DNA of 64,000 nt, taken from positions 1 to 64,000 of the forward strand of contig NZ_CALBRW010000018.1 of NCBI RefSeq assembly GCF_937927635.1, read 5' to 3'. Below are positions 7,414-15,574 of the stretch, one piece after another. The first letter of the stretch is position 1. Every line of letters starts with the position of its first letter. The notes beneath the pieces are model-generated. The model was given only the letters and a program-made list of their open reading frames with translations, was not told the origin of the DNA and did no database searches. The position numbers and the translations under genes were made by a program. Source of the stretch: an uncultured Microbacterium sp. GTDB lineage: Bacteria; Actinomycetota; Actinomycetes; Actinomycetales; Microbacteriaceae.

Positions 7414-8336
7414 GACTCCTTGCCCTTTCTCTGCATCTGCAGCACCCAGATCACCGCGAGGATGATGAGGAAGAAGAGGATCAGCACGGCCGAGGCCAGC
7501 CCGTACTCGTTGTAGTCGAAGCTCAGCCCGTACGCGTAGACGTTGAGCGTCTCGACGTCGTGCGAGGAGCCGCCGCCCTTGCCCTTCGTCGCGTACAGGA
7601 TGTCGAACGTCTTCAGCGCGTCGATCCCGCGCAGCAGCACGGCGGCGATGATCACCGGCCGCATGAGCGGCACGGTCACGTACCAGAACCGCTGCCACGC
7701 GTTGGCGCCGTCCACGCGCGCCGCCTCCTGCGGCTCCTCGGACAGGCCGGTCAGGCCCGCGAGCAGGATCAGCGCGACCATCGGCGTCCACTGCCAGATG
7801 TCGACGAAGATCAGGGTCGGCAGCGACGTGGCCGGATCAGCGAGCCAGGGCTGAGCGGGGATGCCGAACCAGGAGAGCATCTCGTTGACGAACCCGATGT
7901 TCGGCTCGAACAGCAGTCGCCACATCATGCCGACGGCGACCGGCGTCGCCACCAGCGGCAGCAGCACGATGGTGCGGACGACGCCCTGACCGCGGAACGG
8001 CTTCCACAGCAGCAGTGCGATGACCATGCCGAGGACGAGCTCGAAGAACAGCGCGCCGGCGGTGAAGTACATGGTGCGGCCCACGGACGGCCAGAAGCGT
8101 TCGGTGTCAGTGAGGGCGGAGAGGTAGTTCTCGAACCCGGCGAAGTCGAACTTCCTGCGCACCGACCGCCGCGCGTCGGTGAGGCTGAGGAACAGCGTCC
8201 AGCCGAGCGGAATCGCCAGCAGTAGCAGGGTGAAGACCATGGATGGCCCGGCGAAGAGCCACTTGCGGTGCCTGTCGGCCCAGCGGCTGAAGCGCTCGCG
8301 CGACGACAGTGCGGTGGCCGTCTCAGATGCGGTCAT
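7410..8336 (-). CDS. Carbohydrate ABC transporter permease (MalF type)
   Basis: Partner permease, 308 residues, with six predicted membrane segments and the EAA loop EEPQEAARVDGANAWQRFW. Its stop overlaps the start of the MalG-type permease (ATGA). It lies 62 bp downstream of the binding-protein gene. Together with the second permease it forms the CUT1 channel; family membership is clear, the substrate is inferred from the adjacent dehydratase. Confidence 0.9.
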   Translation of the reverse strand: MTASETATALSSRERFSRWADRHRKWLFAGPSMVFTLLLLAIPLGWTLFLSLTDARRSVRRKFDFAGFENYLSALTDTERFWPSVGRTMYFTAGALFFELVLGMVIALLLWKPFRGQGVVRTIVLLPLVATPVAVGMMWRLLFEPNIGFVNEMLSWFGIPAQPWLADPATSLPTLIFVDIWQWTPMVALILLAGLTGLSEEPQEAARVDGANAWQRFWYVTVPLMRPVIIAAVLLRGIDALKTFDILYATKGKGGGSSHDVETLNVYAYGLSFDYNEYGLASAVLILFFLIILAVIWVLQMQRKGKES

Positions 8337-8398
8337 GTTGCGTCCTGAGGGGTTGGGTCCGCACCGCCCCGTCGCAGACGGGGCGGTGCGGAGGATGG

Positions 8399-9709
8399 TC
8401 ACTCGGAGTCGGTCTTGAGGAACTCGCCGAAGGACTTGTCGGCGGCGTCCACCGCGGCCGACACGTCGCCACCGGCGATCGCGACGACGATCGGGTCGCC
8501 GACGATCTCCCGTGCCTGTGCGACCTGGAACACCAGCGGGCGGTCCTGGCCGACGCCGTTGGCGCCGTTCTCCTTGATGGCCTCGACCAGCTCGGCCGGG
8601 TAGCCCGAGGTGCCCTTCGGGTCGCTCCACACCGACGTGCGGGCCCCGGAGACGCCCAGCTCGGACATCTTCAGCGTCGTCTGCTTGGACGTCGCCCACT
8701 TGATGAACTGCCACGCCGCGTCCTTGTGCGTCGAGGACTCGTTCATGCCCAGCGCCCAGGAGGCCACGTTGTACGGCTTGGAGCCGTCGGGGCCGGCCGG
8801 GAAGGTCGCGAACCCGACGCTGTCGGAGACGGTGGACTGCGTGGGATCGGTCATGTTCTTGTAGAGGCTGTCAGCATCGGCGATGAACGCGGCCTTGCCC
8901 TGCTGGAACACCGCGAACGCCTCGGGCCAGCTCATCTCGGGGTTGACGGTGGCCGACGTGTTGTCGCGGATCAGCTTGCCGTAGTACTCGTACGCGGCGC
9001 GAGCCTCGTCGCTGCCGATGGCCGAGCTGCCGTCCTTGGCGATCCACTGTCCGCCGAAGCTGTACAGGAAGGCGCTGAACTGCGTGACCGCCGCGGCCTT
9101 GCCCGTGCGCCCGATGTACCCGGCGACATCCGGGTTCTGCTCGTGGATCTTCGCCGCGGCCGCCTGCAGTTCATCCAGCGTCTTGGGGACCTCGAGACCG
9201 GCCTTCTCCAGCAGGTCCTTGCGGTAGTACAGCACGGTGCGCTCGGTGATCAGCGGCACGCCGACGATTTCGCCGTCATAGGTGGTGAGGTCGGCGGGTC
9301 CCTTCTGGAAGTCGGACCAGTCCCACTCCTTGTCGCCCTTGGCGAGATCGGTGAGGTCGGCGAGGTAGCCGTTGTCCGCGAAGAGCTTGCCCTCCTGCAG
9401 CGGCCGGTACATCATCACGTCGATCTCGTCGGTGCCGGCATTGAGCTTGACGTTGTACTGGTCGGAGAGCTGGTCCTCGGCGAGCTGGGTGATCTCCACC
9501 TTCGCGCCGGTCTCCTTCTCGAACTCGGGGATCAGCCCCTTGATCGACTCCGTCCAGACATGGTTGGCAAGGGTGACGCGAATGGTCGTTCCCTTGATCG
9601 AGGCGCTGTCCTTCACCTCAGGCGTGGAACTGCAGCTGGCCAGCCCACCGGCGACCACTGCGATGCTTGCCGCCGCGACGACGCGGACGAGCGTGGATCC
9701 GTACTTCAC
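8399..9709 (-). CDS. Extracellular solute-binding lipoprotein for sugar (acid) uptake
   Basis: Family 1 solute-binding protein, 436 residues. It has a lipoprotein signal with lipobox LASC (acylated Cys26), so it is anchored on the outer face of the membrane. The body shows the usual two-lobed binding-protein pattern, including LADLTDLAKGDKEWDWSDF and a C-terminal EIVGDPIVVAIAGGDV region. Start is GTG 9709 with GGAG 6 nt upstream. It is the first gene of the dgo-like operon, served by the promoter at 9783-9812. Confidence 0.92.
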   Translation of the reverse strand: MKYGSTLVRVVAAASIAVVAGGLASCSSTPEVKDSASIKGTTIRVTLANHVWTESIKGLIPEFEKETGAKVEITQLAEDQLSDQYNVKLNAGTDEIDVMMYRPLQEGKLFADNGYLADLTDLAKGDKEWDWSDFQKGPADLTTYDGEIVGVPLITERTVLYYRKDLLEKAGLEVPKTLDELQAAAAKIHEQNPDVAGYIGRTGKAAAVTQFSAFLYSFGGQWIAKDGSSAIGSDEARAAYEYYGKLIRDNTSATVNPEMSWPEAFAVFQQGKAAFIADADSLYKNMTDPTQSTVSDSVGFATFPAGPDGSKPYNVASWALGMNESSTHKDAAWQFIKWATSKQTTLKMSELGVSGARTSVWSDPKGTSGYPAELVEAIKENGANGVGQDRPLVFQVAQAREIVGDPIVVAIAGGDVSAAVDAADKSFGEFLKTDSE

Positions 9710-9753
9710 TGTGACTCCATCCTGAACCGCGCATCCTCGTCGCGGCCTCCGTG

Positions 9754-9812
9754 AGACGCATCGTTACGTCTGCTCAATGACGAATCTAGATCGAATAAAT
9801 ATGACATATCAA
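9754..9812 (-). promoter_or_regulatory. Promoter/operator region of the galactonate-type operon
   Basis: On the minus strand, -35 TTGATA (9807-9812) and -10 TAGATT (9783-9788) are 18 bp apart, a good sigma-A promoter for the transport operon. The 11-bp palindrome ATATGACATAT (9799-9809) overlaps the -35 side of the spacer, and AGACG-N8-CGTCT (9754-9771) spans the likely transcript start. Either could be the operator of the divergent FadR-type regulator. The stretch is markedly AT-richer than its surroundings. Confidence 0.6.
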
Positions 9813-9843
9813 CCTTCGTTGCAAAAAAGATATGCTCATGCAC

Positions 9844-10629
9844 ATGGCGTCCCCACATATCGGCATCGCGGCCGGCGATCTGCGCAATCTCGTGCTCGAC
9901 ACGCTCGGCCGCGAGATCTGTGCCGGCACGACGAAGGCGGGTGCGACCTTCACCACGGAGTCGCTCGAAGAGCGCTTCCAGGTGTCACGCTCCGTGGTGC
10001 GTGAGGCACTGCATGCGCTCGAGTCCATGGGACTGGTGGTCTCCAAGCGACGCATCGGCGTGCGCGTGCAGCCGTCCACGCAGTGGAACGTCTACGACCT
10101 GCAGATCATCCGCTGGCGTCTGGCAGGCCCCGACAGAGCCGCCCAGCTGCGCTCCCTGACCGAGCTGCGCGCCGCGATCGAGCCCGCTGCCGCGCGCCTC
10201 GCTGCGCACCGGGCGCCGTTGAGCGGCGCCAGCGACCTGGTCGGACTCGCCGGTCGGCTGTGGGCCGCCGGCCGCGAGGGCGACTCCACCGCCTTCCTGC
10301 AGCTGGACATGCAGTTCCATGCGCTGGTCCTGGACATGGGCGGCAATGAGATGTTCTCCACGCTGCACGACCTCGTGGACGAAGTGCTGTCCGGCCGCAC
10401 CCAGTACGGCCTGATGCCCCGATTCCCCGCCCCCGAGGCCCTGCAGCTGCACGTCGACACCGCGACGGCGATCCAGGCCGGGAACGCCGATGCCGCTGCG
10501 GCGGCCATGGTCGCCATCATGGATCGCACGCTGGACGAGATGGGCTCGATCTGGGCCCTCGAGGGAGCAGATCCCGCGCAGACGCCGCCCACCGCGCTCA
10601 CGCACAGACTCTCCACAGACGCCCACTAG
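9844..10629 (+). CDS. dgoR: FadR-subfamily GntR transcriptional regulator
   Basis: DNA-binding regulator, 261 residues from ATG 9844. The N-terminal winged helix contains TTESLEERFQVSRSVVREALHALESMGLV; the C-terminal FCD all-helical effector domain includes ELRAAIEPAAARLAA and the metal-ligand-type LDMQFHALVLDMGGN. ATG 9844 is preferred because TATGCT (9831-9836) lies 7 nt upstream, the leaderless spacing seen elsewhere; an alternative ATG 9832 adds four residues. It is divergent from the galactonate-type operon and probably represses it until the sugar acid or a catabolic intermediate binds. Confidence 0.88.
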   Translation: MASPHIGIAAGDLRNLVLDTLGREICAGTTKAGATFTTESLEERFQVSRSVVREALHALESMGLVVSKRRIGVRVQPSTQWNVYDLQIIRWRLAGPDRAAQLRSLTELRAAIEPAAARLAAHRAPLSGASDLVGLAGRLWAAGREGDSTAFLQLDMQFHALVLDMGGNEMFSTLHDLVDEVLSGRTQYGLMPRFPAPEALQLHVDTATAIQAGNADAAAAAMVAIMDRTLDEMGSIWALEGADPAQTPPTALTHRLSTDAH

Positions 10630-10707
10630 GCACCGGCAGATCCTGCTCACAGCATCCCCATAGCGTCGGCTATGGATTCTCGATGACAGCACGTGCACAA
10701 TGAGTGC

Positions 10708-11436
10708 ATGACTCACGAGCACCCCGATCTGCGCCGTCCGGACGGCTCTCCGCTGCGGATCCTCGCTGTGGACGATGAGCAGATGCTGACCGACCTGCTG
10801 GCCATGGCCCTGCGCATGGAGGGCTGGGAGGTGCGCACCGCCGGCTCGGGTCTGGAGGCGCTGCAGGTCGCGCGCGACTTCGAACCGGATGCCCTGGTAC
10901 TGGACGTCATGATGCCGGATCTGGACGGCGTGGGCGTGCTGCGCCGGCTCCGCGAGGCCGGCAACCTCGTGCCGGTCGTGTTCCTCACCGCCAAGGACTC
11001 GGTCGGCGACCGCATCGCAGGGCTCACCGCCGGCGGCGACGACTACGTGACGAAGCCGTTCAGCCTGGAAGAGGTCATCGCCCGGCTGCGTGCGGTGATC
11101 CGCCGCTCCGGGCAGGGGCGCGTGGACGACGAGCAGTCGATCCTGCGCGTCGCGGACCTGTCGCTGAACGAGGACAGCCACGAGGTCATGCGCGGCGACG
11201 ACGAGATCGAGCTGACCGCCACCGAGTTCGAGCTGCTGCGGTTCCTGATGCGCAACGAGCGCCGCGTGCTGTCCAAGGCGCAGATCCTCGACCGGGTGTG
11301 GAGCTACGACTTCGGCGGCAAGTCCTCGGTCGTGGAGCTGTACATCTCGTACCTGCGCAAGAAGATCGATGCCGGCCGCACCCCGCTGCTGCACACCGTG
11401 CGGGGCGTCGGCTACATGATCAAGTCCCCGCAGTAG
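10708..11436 (+). CDS. OmpR/PhoB-family response regulator
   Basis: Cytoplasmic response regulator, 242 residues. The receiver domain (about residues 15-130) has the acidic pair DDE, phospho-acceptor Asp66 in LVLDVMMPDLDG, the conserved Thr in FLTAKD and Lys in YVTKPFSLEE. The C-terminal winged helix ends in HTVRGVGYMIKSPQ. ATG 10708 is preferred over GTG 10693, which would add five residues. The sensor kinase gene follows after 6 bp. An inverted repeat (CCATAG-N6-CTATGG, 10658-10675) lies upstream and may be autoregulatory. The stimulus is unknown. Confidence 0.92.
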   Translation: MTHEHPDLRRPDGSPLRILAVDDEQMLTDLLAMALRMEGWEVRTAGSGLEALQVARDFEPDALVLDVMMPDLDGVGVLRRLREAGNLVPVVFLTAKDSVGDRIAGLTAGGDDYVTKPFSLEEVIARLRAVIRRSGQGRVDDEQSILRVADLSLNEDSHEVMRGDDEIELTATEFELLRFLMRNERRVLSKAQILDRVWSYDFGGKSSVVELYISYLRKKIDAGRTPLLHTVRGVGYMIKSPQ

Positions 11437-11442
11437 TCGCTC

Positions 11443-12966
11443 ATGTCCGCTCGTCCGCTGAGCCTGCAGGCACGGCTGATGGCCGCCGTTATCGGGTTCG
11501 TCTCGCTGATCCTGGTGATCGTCGCCATCATCACCAGCGCCACGCTCGGCACATCGCTCGAGCAGAGGCTGACCGAGCAGCTCGGCAGCTACGCCGCGTC
11601 GACCACGAAGTGGGTGGCGAACGCCGAGCCGGCCGCGGCGCTGACCGGAACCCAGCTGGCCGAGCGCGCCCTGCAGGGCCAGCGCGTCCCTCCGGGCCTG
11701 CTGCTGGCCGTGTTCCCCCCGGGACAATCGGGCTCCGGGGTGACGATCACCTCCTCCGGGCAGGCGCCGACCCTCACCTCGGGCGACCTGTTCGAACTGA
11801 CCGAGGCGCTGCGCGAGAGCCGGGTCGCGACGGTCTCGCTGCCGTCGGGCGGTTCGTACCTCGCCACCGTCACGCAGACGCCCAGCGGCACGATCGTCGT
11901 CACCGGGCTGTCCCGCTCCGAGGTGCTGGGCACGCTGGGATCGCTGTTCACGGTGATCGCATTGGCGACCCTGGGCGGACTGCTGCTGCTGGCGCTGACC
12001 ACGGCGCTGACCATCAGCATGGGCCTGCGGCCCCTGCGCGCCGTCGCCGCCACCGCCACGCGCGTGGCCGGGCAGCCGCTGGATCGAGGCGAGGTCAGCA
12101 TCACCGAGCGCGTGCCGGACTTCGAGGCCGATCCGCGCACGGAGGTGGGCCGGGTGGGCGTGGCTCTGAACACGCTGCTGGACCACGTCGACTCCTCGCT
12201 GGCGGCCCGCCAGCGCAATGAGGAGCGGATGCGGAGATTCGTGGCGGATGCCAGTCACGAGCTGCGCACGCCGCTGGCCTCGATCCGCGGCTACTCCGAA
12301 CTGTCGCTGAAAGCGCTCGCGCAGGTGCAGGATCCCGACCACAGGGCCCGGACGCTGGAGAGCACCACCACCGCGATGGAGCGCATCCAGGCGCAGTCCC
12401 TGCGGATGACCAGGCTCGTCGAGGACCTGCTGCTGCTGGCGCGCCTGGACGAGGGCCGGGAGCTGCAGCGGTCGGACGTGGACCTCACTCAGCTGGCCGT
12501 GGAGGCGCTCACCGACGCGCAGCCGACGGCGCTGGATCACGACTGGGAGCTGGAGGTTCCGGGCGACCCCGTCATGCTCTCGGGAGACGCGGGTCGGCTG
12601 CACGAGGTGCTGGCGAACCTGCTGGCCAATGCCCGGACGCACACGCCCGCCGGCACCACCATCACGCTCTCGCTCCACACCACGGGGGACTCCGCCGTGC
12701 TGCGCGTGCACGACGACGGACCGGGCATCGATCCCGAGGTGCGCGACGAGCTGTTCGCGCGCTTCGCCCGTGGTGACGTGTCGCGGGCCCGGAAGACCGG
12801 CGGCACGGGTCTGGGCCTCGCCATCGCGAAGGCCATCGTCGAGGGCCACGGCGGCACGATCCGCGCGGACAGCACCCCCGGTGACACGACCTTCACCGTG
12901 ACGCTGCCGCTGGCGGCTCCGGAGGCCGCCTCGCCTGCGGCTGCTGAGCAGAAGCCTGCTCAGTAG
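11443..12966 (+). CDS. Sensor histidine kinase
   Basis: Membrane sensor, 507 residues, partner of the upstream regulator. It has an N-terminal membrane helix (about 12-34), an extracytoplasmic sensor of about 130 residues, a second helix (about 165-190), a HAMP linker, the HisKA domain with phospho-acceptor His272 in DASHELRTPL, and an HATPase_c domain with N, G1 (DDGPGID) and G2 (GGTGLGLAIAKAIVEGHGG) boxes. The ligand is not evident. Its stop overlaps the convergent RnfD-like gene stop by 7 bp, with no room for a terminator. Confidence 0.93.
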   Translation: MSARPLSLQARLMAAVIGFVSLILVIVAIITSATLGTSLEQRLTEQLGSYAASTTKWVANAEPAAALTGTQLAERALQGQRVPPGLLLAVFPPGQSGSGVTITSSGQAPTLTSGDLFELTEALRESRVATVSLPSGGSYLATVTQTPSGTIVVTGLSRSEVLGTLGSLFTVIALATLGGLLLLALTTALTISMGLRPLRAVAATATRVAGQPLDRGEVSITERVPDFEADPRTEVGRVGVALNTLLDHVDSSLAARQRNEERMRRFVADASHELRTPLASIRGYSELSLKALAQVQDPDHRARTLESTTTAMERIQAQSLRMTRLVEDLLLLARLDEGRELQRSDVDLTQLAVEALTDAQPTALDHDWELEVPGDPVMLSGDAGRLHEVLANLLANARTHTPAGTTITLSLHTTGDSAVLRVHDDGPGIDPEVRDELFARFARGDVSRARKTGGTGLGLAIAKAIVEGHGGTIRADSTPGDTTFTVTLPLAAPEAASPAAAEQKPAQ

Positions 12967-14510
12967 CCGGCGAATGCGTCGGTGGTGAGGCTGCGGGCCT
13001 TGGCCAGCGCGGGCGCCAGGTCGGCGATCAGCCGTGGCGGGCCCGAGATGAACGCGTGCCGGGCGGCGATGTCGGGCACCACGCGCTCCAGGCCCGCAGC
13101 ATCCAGTCGCACGCCCTGCGCCCACGCCCAGTTCGCGCCGAGCTCCTTCGGCTCATCGCGGGTGAAGACCACGGCGCGCACGCCGGTGGCCTCCAGCTCG
13201 TCGCGGTAGGCCAGTTCGGACGCCTCGGATGCCACGTACACCAGCACCACGTCGCGCTCGCGTCCCAGGGCCCGCAGCTGACGCAGTTGCGAGACGAACG
13301 GCGTCACGCCGATGCCTGCGGCGACCATGAGCACGGGCGCGCCGCCGCGCGGCAGGACGAAGTCACCCCAGGTGCCGGTGACTGCCAGCACGGCGCCCGG
13401 CTCGGCGGCGGCCAGTGCGCGCTTGTAGCTGGAGGGATGCTTCTGATCGCCGTTCTTGTACGCGATGCGGAGCGTGGGCAGGTCGGCGGGCGCGGAGACG
13501 ATGCTGAACTCGCGGCGCGTGCCCCTGGCATCCGGATGCCGATGCGGCACCTCCAGCTCGAGGTACTGGCCGGGCAGGAACCCGAGCCGTCCTCGGGTGC
13601 GGAAGGTGAGCTCCTGCGCGGTGGGCGTCACCATCCGGCGGCCCTGCAGGATCAGGCGCACCGAGCCGCGGACGGCGAAGGCGAACGCCAGCACGTTGCC
13701 GATCAGCAGCGCGCGCTCCGCGCCGAGCGTGACCGTGCCGCCCAGCGGGATCGGCCAGCCCGCCAGCACGCCGACCAGCGCCGCGACGCTGAACTGCTGC
13801 CACCGGCGCGGCGGAAGCGTGAGCGGCTCGGAGAGCATGAACGCTCCGAGGAACAGGTACGGGGTCTGCGTGAGCGCGAACAGCACGGCATCCGCCGTCG
13901 AGAACCCGTCGCCGAGCTGCGCGAGCTGCACGGCCTGCCGCACCACGCCGACGGCGACGACGATCACCAGGAACACCAGCACCAGGCGGATCTTCTCGGT
14001 GCGCCACAGCACCAGCAGGCCCAGCACGGCGACGGCCACGGAGAGCGCCGGGGTGCCCACCCACCAGGACGAGAAGGTGCCCAGCCCCAGCACCGTGACC
14101 ACGGTGGCTCCGAAGGCGGCGGGGTTGAAGATGTGCCGCCCCTGCCAGGCCAGCAGGTACTTCGACAGGCTGGCCGCCGCACCCGCGGCGGCGATGCCTC
14201 CGAGCCCTGCGATCGTGACGGAGGGCTGCAGCACGAACAGCAGGATGAGGGCGGTCAGCAGCGAGGACTCCAACCGCCACGGCAGCCGCAGGATGCGCTG
14301 CGCGGCGGCATCCACCGCGCTGATCACCACCGCGAGCACCGCGAAGGATGCCAGGATCTCCCCCGCGCCGGGAGCCACCAGCCCCGTGAACGAGAAGCCC
14401 AGTGCCAGCAGCGCCAGCGCCACCAGCGTGTAGAACACCATCCGATACATCGAGATGGCGCCCAGCACGGCCAGCACGCGCTGGCGCAGCGCGGTGAGGG
14501 AGGCGATCAC
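12960..14510 (-). CDS. RnfD/NqrB-like membrane domain fused to ferredoxin-NAD(P)+ reductase-type domain
   Basis: A 516-residue two-part protein. The first half (to about residue 280) has 8-10 hydrophobic helices and resembles the NQR2/RnfD/RnfE membrane subunit, including NPAAFGATVVTVLGLG. The second half is an FAD/NAD-binding reductase: RREFSIVSAP for flavin and AAGIGVTPFVSQLRQL for the pyridine nucleotide, ending in a FISGPP-containing region. It would pass electrons between NAD(P)H, flavin and a membrane acceptor; the acceptor is unknown. GTG 14510 is the likely start, 20 bp after prs; an internal ATG near residue 22 is an alternative. No ApbE or other Rnf subunit genes are nearby. Confidence 0.75.
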   Translation of the reverse strand: MIASLTALRQRVLAVLGAISMYRMVFYTLVALALLALGFSFTGLVAPGAGEILASFAVLAVVISAVDAAAQRILRLPWRLESSLLTALILLFVLQPSVTIAGLGGIAAAGAAASLSKYLLAWQGRHIFNPAAFGATVVTVLGLGTFSSWWVGTPALSVAVAVLGLLVLWRTEKIRLVLVFLVIVVAVGVVRQAVQLAQLGDGFSTADAVLFALTQTPYLFLGAFMLSEPLTLPPRRWQQFSVAALVGVLAGWPIPLGGTVTLGAERALLIGNVLAFAFAVRGSVRLILQGRRMVTPTAQELTFRTRGRLGFLPGQYLELEVPHRHPDARGTRREFSIVSAPADLPTLRIAYKNGDQKHPSSYKRALAAAEPGAVLAVTGTWGDFVLPRGGAPVLMVAAGIGVTPFVSQLRQLRALGRERDVVLVYVASEASELAYRDELEATGVRAVVFTRDEPKELGANWAWAQGVRLDAAGLERVVPDIAARHAFISGPPRLIADLAPALAKARSLTTDAFAGY

Positions 14511-14530
14511 AGCGAGTCGAGCACCACCCG

Positions 14531-15565
14531 TCAGGCTGCGCCGTTGAACATGCTGGTGACGGAGCCGTCCTCGAAGACCTGCTTGATGGCGCGCGCCAGC
14601 AGCGGGGCGATCGGGAGGATGATCAGTTCGGGCCAGCAGCGCTCGGGCGCCAGCGGGATCGTGTCGGTGACGACCACCTGGTCGATGGCCTCGTCCTGCA
14701 GGCGCTGCGATGCCGGCTCGCTGAAGATGGCGTGCGTGGCCGCCACGATCACCTTGCGGGCGCCGTTGGCCTTCAGCGCCTGGGCGGCCTTGACGATGGT
14801 GCCGCCGGTGTCGATCATGTCGTCCACGAGCAGGCAGGTGCGGTCGTTCACCGTGCCGACGATCTCGTGCACGGAGACCTGGTTGGCCACCTTCGGGTCG
14901 CGGCGCTTGTGGATGATGGCCAGCGGGGCGCCCAGGCTGTCGGACCAGGTGTCGGCCACGCGCACGCGGCCCATGTCCGGGGAGACGATCGTGAGGTGCT
15001 CGCGGTCGTCGGGGGTCAGAGTCTCCTCGAAGTGCTTCAGCAGCACGGGCTTGGCGAAGAGGTGGTCGACGGGTCCGTCGAAGAAGCCCTGGATCTGCGC
15101 TGCGTGCAGGTCGACGCTCATCACGCGATCGGCGCCGGCCACTTTGAGCATGTCGGCGACCAGGCGGGCGCTGATCGGCTCGCGGCCGCGGCCCTTCTTG
15201 TCCTGACGCGAGTACGGGTAGTACGGGGCGACGACGGTGATGCGCTTGGCGGATGCGCGCTTGGCGGCATCCAGCATGATCAGCGTCTCCATCAGCCACT
15301 CGTTCACGGGTTCGCCGAACGACTGCACGATGAACAGGTCGCAGCCGCGGATGGAGACCTCGAAGCGCGCGTAGATCTCACCGGATGCGAAGGTGCGGTG
15401 CTCGACGGGAGCCATCTCCTGGCCGAGGGCCGCGGCCACGGCCGCCGTCAGCTCGGGATGCGAACGACCTCCGGCGACGACCAGCCGCTTCTTGGTCTTG
15501 GCGATCAGTCCGGGGGCGACCCCGTTCTCCCGATCCAGTGCCACTGTTTTGTGCTTGTGCCCCAT
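14531..15565 (-). CDS. prs: Ribose-phosphate pyrophosphokinase
   Basis: Makes PRPP from ribose 5-phosphate and ATP for nucleotide, His and Trp synthesis. It is 344 residues, with a short N-terminal extension typical of actinobacteria. Visible are the flexible-loop motif YYPYSRQDKKGRGREPISA, the catalytic/metal region SVDLHAAQIQGFF and the PRPP-binding motif CLLVDDMIDTGGTI. It starts 9 bp after the glmU stop, so glmU-prs form one transcript, continuing into the RnfD-like gene. Confidence 0.96.
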   Translation of the reverse strand: MGHKHKTVALDRENGVAPGLIAKTKKRLVVAGGRSHPELTAAVAAALGQEMAPVEHRTFASGEIYARFEVSIRGCDLFIVQSFGEPVNEWLMETLIMLDAAKRASAKRITVVAPYYPYSRQDKKGRGREPISARLVADMLKVAGADRVMSVDLHAAQIQGFFDGPVDHLFAKPVLLKHFEETLTPDDREHLTIVSPDMGRVRVADTWSDSLGAPLAIIHKRRDPKVANQVSVHEIVGTVNDRTCLLVDDMIDTGGTIVKAAQALKANGARKVIVAATHAIFSEPASQRLQDEAIDQVVVTDTIPLAPERCWPELIILPIAPLLARAIKQVFEDGSVTSMFNGAA

Positions 15566-15574
15566 TCGAGCCGC

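Noticed and set aside
9985..13125. 1046-codon open frame on the minus strand opposite the regulator and two-component genes
   Set aside because: Composition is Arg/Gly/His/Gln-rich without domains and it is exactly antisense to three clear genes; a GC-rich shadow frame.
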